Notes under the pieces: generated by a model | The model's database searches: none | What the model was told of the DNA's origin: nothing | The model's input: only the letters and a program-made list of their open reading frames with translations | Source: Mucilaginibacter sp. SG564 | Lineage (GTDB): Bacteria; Bacteroidota; Bacteroidia; Sphingobacteriales; Sphingobacteriaceae | Reading direction: 5' to 3' | Assembly (NCBI RefSeq): GCF_013149275.1 | Contig: NZ_JABGNA010000001.1 | Coordinates: 620,001-684,000, forward strand | Length of the DNA: 64,000 nt | Part shown: one piece after another, positions 17,295 to 25,824 of the stretch | Layout: each line of letters starts with the position of its first letter | How positions within the stretch are numbered: position 1 is the stretch's first letter | Position numbers and translations under genes: made by a program

Positions 17295-18323
17295 ATGGTT
17301 AACTTAAGCCGTATAAAACCTGCCATATTGCTGGAGGTGCTGCTGCATGTGCTCTTTTGGGCGCTCATCACTTTACTGCCGTTATTTTCTGCAACACCGC
17401 ACCGGTTTATCCCGTTTCAACATATCGTGTTGATCAATACACTGCTTGCCGTTGTTTTTTATTTGAATGCCTTTATCCTTATACCTTTTTATTTGAATGA
17501 GCACAGGCAACCCTGGATATTCTTTTTTCTATTGATCCTTACCTTTTTATTGGCCAGTGTGCTGATTACTTGTATGCGTCCAAGAAATTTTTTTCCACCG
17601 GGTATGTTTGCGGGGCACAGACCACCGCCGGGACGTAATTTTTTCATTTTGCCGCTGATAGCTATTACCGCCGGCAGCTTTGCTTACCGGTATCTTACCG
17701 ATCATTTTCGCTATGTGGCCAGAAAAGGGGAGATTGCTAATGCCACCATGGTTTCGGAGATCGCTTTTCTGCGTTCGCAGATCAGTCCGCATTTTATGTT
17801 TAATGTGATCAACAGCGTTGTAGCATTATCCCGGTTGAATCCCCCGGCTGTTGAACCTACGCTTATACAGTTGTCTCAATTATTGCGCTACATGCTGTAT
17901 GTATCTGATGAGGAACGAATTACGCTGGGGCGGAAAATGGAATACCTGAACAGTTATATCCAACTGCAAAAACTCCGTTTCGGTTCTGCTGTTCAGGTAG
18001 ATTTCGATGCGCACATCGGTTCGCCCGAAAAAACAATTGAACCCATGCTGCTTATTCCCTTTGTTGAAAATGCTTTTAAACACGGCACAGGCGATGTTAC
18101 TAATCCTTCTATAGCGATCAGCCTGATAGCCGACAACCGCATGCTTGATTTCAGGGTATCCAATCAATACAACCCGGTTGAACTTAATAAGGATGAACAT
18201 CACGGTATAGGACTTAACAATATTAAACGCAGGCTTGCACTGCTGTATCCCAATAAACACCGTTTGGACATTCAACAATTAAACAGCACCTACAATATTC
18301 ACCTTCAATTGCAATTAAAATGA
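17295..18323 (+). CDS. Sensor histidine kinase, LytS/YehU type
   Basis: A kinase of about 342 residues. Four membrane segments fill residues 10 to 140. The His_kinase domain starts with FLRSQISPHFMFNVINS, where the His of PHF is the phospho-acceptor. The ATPase part has PFVENAFKHG (N box) and GIGLNNIKRRL (G box). ATG at 17295 is used; a GTG at 17256 would add 13 residues and neither has a clear Shine-Dalgarno site. The stop overlaps the response regulator start by 4 nt (ATGA), so the two are translationally coupled. It probably senses a membrane or cell-surface signal. Confidence 0.88.
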   Translation: MVNLSRIKPAILLEVLLHVLFWALITLLPLFSATPHRFIPFQHIVLINTLLAVVFYLNAFILIPFYLNEHRQPWIFFFLLILTFLLASVLITCMRPRNFFPPGMFAGHRPPPGRNFFILPLIAITAGSFAYRYLTDHFRYVARKGEIANATMVSEIAFLRSQISPHFMFNVINSVVALSRLNPPAVEPTLIQLSQLLRYMLYVSDEERITLGRKMEYLNSYIQLQKLRFGSAVQVDFDAHIGSPEKTIEPMLLIPFVENAFKHGTGDVTNPSIAISLIADNRMLDFRVSNQYNPVELNKDEHHGIGLNNIKRRLALLYPNKHRLDIQQLNSTYNIHLQLQLK

Positions 18324-19036
18324 TACGATGCCTTATTATCGACGACGAACCATTGGCGCTTGATCTGTTAGAGGATAACCTGCGGCAGGTTGATTATATA
18401 CAGGTAACAGGAAAAGCGCGCAACGCGGCAGATGCCCTCAGGATATTAAGAGATAACCCGGTAGATTTGATCTTTTGCGATATACAGATGCCCGGGATCA
18501 GCGGTTTGCAAATGGTAAGCAGTATGACCGTGCGGCCAATGATTATTTTTGTGACTGCCTATGAGCATTTTGCCCTGCAGGGCTTTGATTTAGAGGTGCT
18601 GGATTACCTGATCAAGCCTGTTCCGATGGATCGCTTTCTGCGAGCCTGCCAGAAAGCTTACCGCGTTATGGAAACACGCCAAGCAGCGCAAATATTACCT
18701 GCGGCACAGTCGCGCAATTATCTTTTTGTTTATTCGGATTATAATCTGATTAAGATCAACCTGGATAAGATTGAATTTGCAGAAGGCCTTAAAGATTATG
18801 TGAAGATCCACCTTACAGGTGCCGACAAACCCTTGCTCACACGAATGAGCATAAAAACGCTGGAAGCTCAATTACCGGCTGAACGTTTTTACAGGGTACA
18901 TAAATCGTATATTATCAATGTAGATTATGTACAGCATATTCGCAGGGGTAAGATAAAAACATTAACCAGCGAGCTACCGCTAAGCGATGCTTACCGCGAT
19001 ATGATTGATAGAATGACCGGGAAAGCTTTGGCGTAA
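18320..19036 (+). CDS. LytTR-family response regulator
   Basis: A 238-residue regulator with a receiver domain (acidic pocket Asp8-Asp9, phospho-acceptor Asp54 in IFCDIQMPG, conserved Lys in YLIKPVP) and a C-terminal LytTR DNA-binding domain (about 135-235; EFAEGLKDYVKIH, RVHKSYIINVDYV). It is coupled to the LytS kinase by a 4-nt overlap. The STN-type TonB receptor starts 103 bp downstream on the same strand, so the pair may control that transporter, a point based on position only. Confidence 0.92.
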   Translation: MIRCLIIDDEPLALDLLEDNLRQVDYIQVTGKARNAADALRILRDNPVDLIFCDIQMPGISGLQMVSSMTVRPMIIFVTAYEHFALQGFDLEVLDYLIKPVPMDRFLRACQKAYRVMETRQAAQILPAAQSRNYLFVYSDYNLIKINLDKIEFAEGLKDYVKIHLTGADKPLLTRMSIKTLEAQLPAERFYRVHKSYIINVDYVQHIRRGKIKTLTSELPLSDAYRDMIDRMTGKALA

Positions 19037-19138
19037 ACGCACAATTGGGCCCCTTGTCTACACATTCGGCCCGATGGTCTCATTTATTTTTATCGTCTGC
19101 GCATAGGTTGCAAATTGCCTGCTGTAACCAGCCCGCGA

Positions 19139-22054
19139 ATGAAAAAACTGTTACTTCTGATCTTCCTGATAATTTGCACCTGTTATGCCAACGCGCAAAA
19201 CACCAAACAATTACTACGTAAGGATACACTCAACAAATTTGTATCCAGTCCTTTTGATGAATTGCTGGATACAATTTCTGTTAATTACGGGTTAAAAATT
19301 GTTTTTGAGCGCGATTCACTGCATAGATATGATGTGGTGGAACACTTTTTTCAAGAGCCCTTAGAAGATGTGCTCGGTTTCTGCTGCAAAAAATTCAACC
19401 TGCACTACTGGACCGATGCCAGTGGCACCGTGTTTATTGTAAAGGATGTAGATGATATGCAAAGGCTGAAGCAATTGGCTAAAACCCTGAAGTCGCCAAA
19501 ATCAGCTCTTAAATCCAAGAACCCGGATGGTACGCCCGTAGAACAAGATCGGGGTTTTGACGCCATGTATGAAGCCGAACAAAAGGCCGCTAAACTTAAG
19601 CAGGCGAATGCTTCACCACCGGCAGCAGAGGGTGGAGGTGTGGGTCAAAAATCAAAGGCTGTATCAACTAATAAGATGTCGTTACAGGCTAGCCAGGTTG
19701 ATAAAACTAAGTCAAATTCGCACCTTACCGTAAGTGGTAAAGTAGCTGATATGAACTCGGGCCTGGCTTTACCCTCGGCAACAGTTCGGGTGCGCAATAC
19801 CAATCTTACGGTTGTTGCCAATAATGATGGTAATTTTACTTTATTTAATGTACCCGCAGATACCTGCACATTGGATGTTTCTTATTCCGGCTATCAGCCA
19901 GACAGTTTCAAACTCAACCCCGATCTGCTTCAAAAGCCCTTAGTACTTTCCTTGTTACCAGCCCTCACTACGTTAAATGAGGTTAATATCATGGGGCAAA
20001 AAAGTGGCGTAATGAATACCGATGTTAAAAAGGTTGGCGTGCTACAACTTACACCGGCCAATCTTGACAAATTGCCAAACCTTGGCGAAAAGGATGTAAT
20101 GCGTGCCTTCCAGCTCATGCCGGGAGTAGGGGCAACCAATGAATCCTCCTCAGGAGCATATGTACGGGGAGGCACGCCTGATCAGAACCTGGTAACCTTT
20201 GATGGTTTTACTATTTACCAGGTAGACCATCTTTACGGTTTTTTCAGTGCTTTCAACAGCAACGCGATAAAAGAAGTACAGCTGTTTAAAGGCGGTTTTT
20301 CCGCGCAATATGGGGGGCGCCTTTCCAGCGTAACGCAAATCAGTGGTAAGGATGGTAATACTAAACAAGCCGCTTTCGGGGTTGATGTCAGCCTATTGAG
20401 TTTAAACGCATTCATGGAAACGCCGATCAACGATAAATCATCACTTTTGATGACATTCCGGCGCTCGTACCAGGGGCCTTTTTATGATAAGATCTTCCAC
20501 CAGTTTAATACATCTACCGGTGGTGGCTTTGGCGGCGGGGCAGGCGGTGGCGGAAGAGGTGGATTCGGTCAGCAAACCACACCGGCTTCTCATTTTTATG
20601 ATGCCGATGTACGATACAATTACCGTGCAGATCAGAATGACATATTTACCTGGAGCTTTTACTCAGGTGAGGATAATACTGATAATAGCCGGCAACTTGA
20701 GTTACCTTCTTTTTTGGGCGGCACCGCGCCAGATATTACCGACTATACCAAATATGGCAACCTGGCCAGCAGTTTAAAATGGTTCAGGCAATGGAATAAA
20801 CAATTACACTCCAACACCTATATAACTTATTCTTCTTATTTCAACGACAGGAATCGCTCAACAACCGGTACCACCACCGATAGCAATGGTAACCAGACGA
20901 GTTTTAATAACGGTACGGTGGAGAATAATAATTTGAAAGACGTGGGCCTGAAATCAGATTGGGTGTGGGAAATGAATAACAATTTCAAACTTTTATATGG
21001 CGGTTTTACATCCTTTCAGCATATCAACTATGATTACATCCAAAATGATACTTCACACCTGATCAATCAGCACAATAGTGCCTTCTCGGGAGGTGGTTAC
21101 CTGGAAGCCGAATATGACCCTACAAGCGCGTTGCATGTGCAGCCGGGGATTAGGGCCACTTATTATAACCCAACCAGTAAGGTATATGTAGAACCACGCC
21201 TGTCGGCAAGTTATGTTTTAAATGATAATTACACGATTAAATTCGCTACCGGGCAGTTCTACCAGTTCATGAATTCGGTAACACGCAATGATATTGCCAA
21301 TGGCAACCGTAATTTTTGGGTTTTATCCAATAATAACGATATCCCTGTTGGCCGGTCGCGTCATTTAATGGGAGGGGTGGCTTATGAAAATGATCAATTT
21401 TTGATAGATGTAGAAGGATACTACAAATGGCTCTCCGATTTAACGCAATATAACATTACCCAAACCGGTTTCGGCCGGGGAGGGGGTAACCCCACTGTTA
21501 CCGAGGATTTTTACACAGGTTCGGGACGTGCCAAGGGTATTGAAGTGCTCGTTCAGAAAAAACTGGGCCAATATACCGGCTGGTTGAGCTATACACTAGC
21601 GAATGCCGAGAATAAGTTTGCCATTTATGGTAATAATTATTATCCCGCCGATCAGGACATACGCCACGAGTTTAAAGCCATCAATATGTATCATGATAAC
21701 CGCTGGAATTTTTCGGCAGTATTTATATTCAGTACAGGGCATCCATACACTGCTCCTTTGTCAACCTATACGCTTACCGGTGTGGATGGTAACCGCACCG
21801 TTTACTTTAATGTGAGCGGTAAAAATGCAGAGCGTTTGCCAGATTATCACCGGCTCGACCTATCTGCTACTTATGACCTGCTGAAAATCAGCGGCGATAA
21901 AATAGGAAGCATCGGTATCTCGCTTTTTAATGTGTACAATCACGTGAATACCTGGTATAAGGAATACTTTATTCGCAATAACGCGGCGGTGAGCACCGAC
22001 GTTGATTACCTGGGCTTTACACCTAATATTACTTTAAGTTTAAGATTTAAATGA
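19139..22054 (+). CDS. TonB-dependent receptor with N-terminal STN domain
   Basis: A 971-residue outer-membrane transporter. Order: signal peptide (ends near ANAQ), STN domain (about 30-105; PFDELLDTISVNYGLKIVF), a Lys/Ser/Ala-rich linker, a carboxypeptidase-regulatory-like beta-sandwich (LTVSGKVADMNSGLALPSATV), plug (RAFQLMPGVGATNESSSGAYVRGG), and a 22-strand barrel ending in LSLRFK. A glycine-rich loop lies near residue 460. The ATG at 19139 was chosen because it begins the signal peptide. STN domains usually signal to an anti-sigma factor, but here the neighbours are LytS/LytTR. It overlaps the DUF4249 gene by 4 nt. The substrate is unknown. Confidence 0.9.
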   Translation: MKKLLLLIFLIICTCYANAQNTKQLLRKDTLNKFVSSPFDELLDTISVNYGLKIVFERDSLHRYDVVEHFFQEPLEDVLGFCCKKFNLHYWTDASGTVFIVKDVDDMQRLKQLAKTLKSPKSALKSKNPDGTPVEQDRGFDAMYEAEQKAAKLKQANASPPAAEGGGVGQKSKAVSTNKMSLQASQVDKTKSNSHLTVSGKVADMNSGLALPSATVRVRNTNLTVVANNDGNFTLFNVPADTCTLDVSYSGYQPDSFKLNPDLLQKPLVLSLLPALTTLNEVNIMGQKSGVMNTDVKKVGVLQLTPANLDKLPNLGEKDVMRAFQLMPGVGATNESSSGAYVRGGTPDQNLVTFDGFTIYQVDHLYGFFSAFNSNAIKEVQLFKGGFSAQYGGRLSSVTQISGKDGNTKQAAFGVDVSLLSLNAFMETPINDKSSLLMTFRRSYQGPFYDKIFHQFNTSTGGGFGGGAGGGGRGGFGQQTTPASHFYDADVRYNYRADQNDIFTWSFYSGEDNTDNSRQLELPSFLGGTAPDITDYTKYGNLASSLKWFRQWNKQLHSNTYITYSSYFNDRNRSTTGTTTDSNGNQTSFNNGTVENNNLKDVGLKSDWVWEMNNNFKLLYGGFTSFQHINYDYIQNDTSHLINQHNSAFSGGGYLEAEYDPTSALHVQPGIRATYYNPTSKVYVEPRLSASYVLNDNYTIKFATGQFYQFMNSVTRNDIANGNRNFWVLSNNNDIPVGRSRHLMGGVAYENDQFLIDVEGYYKWLSDLTQYNITQTGFGRGGGNPTVTEDFYTGSGRAKGIEVLVQKKLGQYTGWLSYTLANAENKFAIYGNNYYPADQDIRHEFKAINMYHDNRWNFSAVFIFSTGHPYTAPLSTYTLTGVDGNRTVYFNVSGKNAERLPDYHRLDLSATYDLLKISGDKIGSIGISLFNVYNHVNTWYKEYFIRNNAAVSTDVDYLGFTPNITLSLRFK

Positions 22055-22854
22055 AACGCAACCTATATTTCATTTGGCTAACCGGTATCATCTTTATGGT
22101 GACGACCGGATGTAAGAAAAATAATCTCAATTCGACAGGGCAACCTGTAGTTCAGGCTTACCTTTTAGCAGGTCATCCCATTACAGTTAATCTGTATCAG
22201 CAAAAATCGTTGACTGATACCGCGAATTATGGCCCAGCAATAACCGGGCAGCAGCTTTATATATCTGATGGAAGCAAGCAGATCCAGTTGACCGAAACCA
22301 CAAAAGGTACGTACACTTCGAATGATAGCACCTTCCTGGTTTCGGGCAAAACTTACAGCCTGAGCTTTAAATATTTGTCACAAACAGTTTCTGCGAAAAC
22401 CGTAATGCCATACAAACCACAAAATTTTCAGACGCAATATGGCCAGGTTTATTATGAGAATGATAAAAATACAACCCGTGGAGAGATTGATACATTGAAC
22501 AAATTTACCTGGGATAACCCCGATTCGCTCAACCATGTCCTGGTATTTGATAATATCGAAAAAACAACGCTTCCGCTACGGGCAGGCATTATATCCAATA
22601 GCGGATCATATCAATTTATAATGCAGGCAGATCGAAAATCGGTGTATTTCGTAGAGTCTGACAGCTTTCCTTATTACGGTAATTTCCAGGTGGTTTTGCT
22701 CAGTGTGAACCAGGAGTATGCCGATCTGTTAAAGAGCAATACCCTTGGTTCCAATTCCCAAAACCTGCTCAATACACCAACTAATGTGGTTAATGGCATA
22801 GGGATCTTCACTGCTTTTCAATCAGATACCTTGAGTTTTATATTACGATATTAA
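22051..22854 (+). CDS. DUF4249-like lipoprotein, partner of the TonB receptor
   Basis: A 267-residue protein with a lipoprotein signal (VTTGCKKNN, Cys as lipidation site). The body is predicted to be beta-rich and resembles DUF4249 proteins, which are regularly encoded directly after TonB receptors in Bacteroidota. It starts inside the receptor stop (ATGA), showing translational coupling. It probably sits at the outer membrane and helps capture the ligand, in a way like SusD but unrelated in sequence. The DUF4249 call rests on context as well as sequence. Confidence 0.75.
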   Translation: MKRNLYFIWLTGIIFMVTTGCKKNNLNSTGQPVVQAYLLAGHPITVNLYQQKSLTDTANYGPAITGQQLYISDGSKQIQLTETTKGTYTSNDSTFLVSGKTYSLSFKYLSQTVSAKTVMPYKPQNFQTQYGQVYYENDKNTTRGEIDTLNKFTWDNPDSLNHVLVFDNIEKTTLPLRAGIISNSGSYQFIMQADRKSVYFVESDSFPYYGNFQVVLLSVNQEYADLLKSNTLGSNSQNLLNTPTNVVNGIGIFTAFQSDTLSFILRY

Positions 22855-22862
22855 AGATGGAT

Positions 22863-23362
22863 TTAGTTATTCCGTTGCCCGGTTAATGCTGTTGGCGTTA
22901 CTCCAAAAAGTTTTTTAAAAGCAAATGAAAAGTGCGACAGGGCTTCGAACCCAAGGTCCTGGTAAATTTCGGAAGGTTTTTCATGCTTGCTTTGAATTAA
23001 AAAATGAGCTTCCTGTAAACGTTTTTCCACCAGCCATCGGTTGGGTGTTTGATTAAAGATGAATTTGAAATCCCGCTTAAAGGCCGATAAGCTTCGCCCG
23101 GTTAAATAGGCGAACCGTTCAACGCTTACATTGAATTTATATAAGCAGCAGCTCTTCGCGTTTTACATCAAAAAAAGCTTTATCCATTTGGCCATCGGCA
23201 TTATTAATAAGGTGTTAATGACCGAACAAAGTTTGGGATCAGCTCATTATCCTCAAACTGTAAAAAGGATGTATCAGATTTAAATCTTATTAAATTAACC
23301 TGGTGCTTGCTCTGGAAGGTTTTTAAAAATGGTTCGTCAAAATGTAATTGAATTTTTTTCAC
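22863..23362 (-). pseudogene. Degenerate AraC-family regulator gene
   Basis: On the minus strand the last 90 or so codons (22863 to about 23130) encode an AraC HTH module with ERFAYLTGRSLSAFKRDF, RWLVEKRLQEAHFLI and ALSHFSFAFKKLFGVTP. Further upstream, matching N-terminal pieces (VKKIQLHFDEPFLKTFQ..., then MDKAFFDVKREELLLI) occur in other frames, separated by stop codons, and a stretch of about 30 residues expected between them is missing. The gene is therefore broken by at least two frame changes and a deletion. No intact ORF can be assembled. Confidence 0.75.
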
Positions 23363-23397
23363 ATAATTAACATTATGTTAAGTAATAAAATCAAAAA

Positions 23398-23424
23398 GAG
23401 AGGCTTTTATAAAAAGCCCCTCTC
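23398..23424 (-). terminator. Hairpin terminator of the gyrA-TPR operon
   Basis: GAGAGGCTTTT pairs with AAAAGCCCCTCTC with a small bulge. Read on the minus strand it is followed by a T-run (AAAAA on the plus strand at 23393-23397), as expected for the end of the TPR gene at 23437. Confidence 0.65.
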
Positions 23425-23436
23425 CTGTATGATATC

Positions 23437-24696
23437 TTATTGACCGTTTAGCGCGTCAATTTTCTTTTTGGTTGCTTCTGCGTTAACGTTATCTTTTTTA
23501 CCTAAGTAGTAAGTTCTCAGGTTTGTTAAAGCGTCAATTGATTTTGGATTTAACTCTGTGGCTTTCACCAGGTATGGTTTTGCCAGGTCGAATTGTGCAT
23601 TGGCTTTATTAATAGCCGCGTCATATTCTTTTTGTTTGTTGGCAGGTAATTTATTTGCCGCGTTGTAGGCGTCAATGGCTGGGTTTAAAATTACGTAACC
23701 TAAGTTCAGGTTAGCCTCAAAGTAGTTTGGATCAATTTCCAGGGCTTTTTTGTACATGTCTGCAGCCTTGGTGTAATTATCAACTTTTTGTTGCTGTAAA
23801 GTATTTTTGGCTGCAGCGTCTTTTGCTTTGGCTTGTTCTTTAATAATGGCTTCGGCAGTTTGTGAATAAGTTAAACCTGCGTAGTAGTATAGTGTTTTGT
23901 TTTTAGGATCGGCAGTTAAAGCAGCTTGTATTTTTTGAATCACTTCTTTTTCTTTACCGGTTTGCAGGCTTATTTCAATCTCTCTTTTACGCAGATCGGT
24001 ATTTGATGGATATTTGGTTATACCTTCGCTAACTGATTTAAGAGCGTTGGTAGTATCCTTATTAGCTAAATAAAGCGATGATAAGTCCATATAAACACCC
24101 GCGTTTTTGGAGTACTTGGTGGTTACCAGTTTGTTATAATTGGTAATTGCCGCTGCATAGTTCTTAGCGTTGGCTGCTGCTAAACCTGTGTAGTAAATAG
24201 CGTTGGTATCCTCAGGCAAAACAGTACGGTAGTAATCAAATGAACGGTACGCCTGATCATATTTTTGAGCACCGTATTCAGCAACACCTTTGGTTAATTG
24301 GTATTGAGCCAGGTTTAAATAAGCGTTATCAATTACTTGTTTGTTTTCGCCTTTGGCATCCAGTTCTTTGGCTTTTTTTAATGACTCATCGGCAGTTGTA
24401 AACAAAGGTAATGAGGTGGCAGCAACAGTATCCTGAACGGCCAGCGCAGCATAAATGGCGCCTTTTAAAGCAAAAGTTTGTGGTAAGTTGGCTGTTTTTT
24501 CATTAGCAGCAGCTTTGTCTATAGAGGTTTTGGCAGTTCCAAGGCTTTTAGTAGCAACGGCTAAAGTAGCTTTTGATCCCCTTAGTCCTTCGTAATTGTC
24601 ATATTCACTTTTTGCAGTGCTTAATTCACCTTTTTGTGCAAACGTTGTTGCTGAAACTAAGCCTAACAGGCCCGCCATCAAAAGTTTGATTTTCAT
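23437..24696 (-). CDS. Secreted tetratricopeptide-repeat protein
   Basis: A 419-residue protein with a signal peptide ending near TFAQ (residue 21), then a helical array of about eight TPR-like units. Recognisable ones include KYDQAYRSFDYYRTVLPEDTNAIYYTG and AADMYKKALEIDPNYFEANLNLGYV. Lysine- and alanine-rich stretches separate the units. It has no catalytic motif and probably acts as a periplasmic scaffold. It is the last gene of the gyrA-TPR-TPR run, 7 bp after the second TPR gene, and a hairpin terminator follows. Confidence 0.85.
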   Translation of the reverse strand: MKIKLLMAGLLGLVSATTFAQKGELSTAKSEYDNYEGLRGSKATLAVATKSLGTAKTSIDKAAANEKTANLPQTFALKGAIYAALAVQDTVAATSLPLFTTADESLKKAKELDAKGENKQVIDNAYLNLAQYQLTKGVAEYGAQKYDQAYRSFDYYRTVLPEDTNAIYYTGLAAANAKNYAAAITNYNKLVTTKYSKNAGVYMDLSSLYLANKDTTNALKSVSEGITKYPSNTDLRKREIEISLQTGKEKEVIQKIQAALTADPKNKTLYYYAGLTYSQTAEAIIKEQAKAKDAAAKNTLQQQKVDNYTKAADMYKKALEIDPNYFEANLNLGYVILNPAIDAYNAANKLPANKQKEYDAAINKANAQFDLAKPYLVKATELNPKSIDALTNLRTYYLGKKDNVNAEATKKKIDALNGQ

Positions 24697-24703
24697 AGTT
24701 TAT

Positions 24704-25819
24704 TTAGTTTGTTAACTGTTTTAGTTTACTGTTTATTTTATCTAATTGATCTTTATTGCCGGTTTTAGTATAAACCAGTTGCAGCGCTTTTAAGCCCTGT
24801 ACATTATTAGGGGATATTTCGTTAGCTTTTTCAAGCCATTGTACAGCACGACCGATATCCTGATCCTCGCTCCCCTCCTTTGCATTGGCGCTTTGTTTTA
24901 AATAAAGCAAGCCCAAATTAAAAGCGGGATCGTAGGCAGAACTGTTTAACTCAATTGTACGCAGATAAAGTGACTCCGCCTTATCAAATTTATTCAAATG
25001 ATCATAGCAATTAGCCGCTACAAATGCAATATCGGCGTTATTTGCATTAATATCAAGTAATGGGCCTATTAATGGCTCCAGGGCCTTGTAATTTTTCTGG
25101 TTGTTGTAAATGTTTGCCTCATCGAGCAGCAAGAAGCGGTCGTTGGGTAGTACCTTCCTCCCCTTTTGCAATATCTCTAAAGCTTTGGAGGTATCTCCTA
25201 ATGATTTATAAATACTGGAAGCGGTTTCAATGTATTCGGCGCGATTACTGTCAACCGCTAATAATCTGCTGTAGTATTTCGCTGCATCTACTAAATTACC
25301 AGCCTTATTGTTTGAATAGGCTATATAATCATTAATTTGTTTAAAGTTGGGGGCATATTTGCGTGCGTTGTCAAATGCTTCCCTGGCTTTGGTGAAATCT
25401 GAATTATTGGTAAACTCAAATCCTTTACGGATGTAAACATTGGCTAAGCAGCGCTTGCTATAATCAATTTCTGCCTGGAATTTGTATTCCTTTTTATTTG
25501 CCGAAAGTTTATCAACTAAAGTCGAAGTTTCCGGTAATAATTTATCCGGCTGACCCAGTTTATTGAGCGAATCGATATACAGAATGCTCGCGTTAACCAG
25601 GGCCCGGTAGGTGTTTTTTTCCAGATCGGCCGTGTCTGATTTGGTAATGATCAGGCTATCAGCCGATTTTTTGGCCGCTGCCAGGTACTTCAGATCATTC
25701 TTTTGCTTATAGTAAGCCAGATTATTAACCACAACCTTTAGCGCTTCGCTTTGAGCAAAGGCAAAGGTTGTAGTCATTGATGATATTATAACCGCCAGGA
25801 TAATTTTACGGTAACCCAT
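24704..25819 (-). CDS. Secreted tetratricopeptide-repeat protein
   Basis: A 371-residue protein with a signal peptide ending near AFAQ (residue 23) and TPR units from about residue 130 (FTKAREAFDNARKYAPN, DAAKYYSRLLAVDSNRAEYIETA, KAESLYLRTIELNSSAYDPAFNLG). It lies 5 bp after gyrA and 7 bp before a second exported TPR protein, so the three are almost certainly co-transcribed. No enzymatic domain is visible. It is probably a periplasmic protein-interaction module. Confidence 0.85.
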   Translation of the reverse strand: MGYRKIILAVIISSMTTTFAFAQSEALKVVVNNLAYYKQKNDLKYLAAAKKSADSLIITKSDTADLEKNTYRALVNASILYIDSLNKLGQPDKLLPETSTLVDKLSANKKEYKFQAEIDYSKRCLANVYIRKGFEFTNNSDFTKAREAFDNARKYAPNFKQINDYIAYSNNKAGNLVDAAKYYSRLLAVDSNRAEYIETASSIYKSLGDTSKALEILQKGRKVLPNDRFLLLDEANIYNNQKNYKALEPLIGPLLDINANNADIAFVAANCYDHLNKFDKAESLYLRTIELNSSAYDPAFNLGLLYLKQSANAKEGSEDQDIGRAVQWLEKANEISPNNVQGLKALQLVYTKTGNKDQLDKINSKLKQLTN

Positions 25820-25824
25820 ATTGT

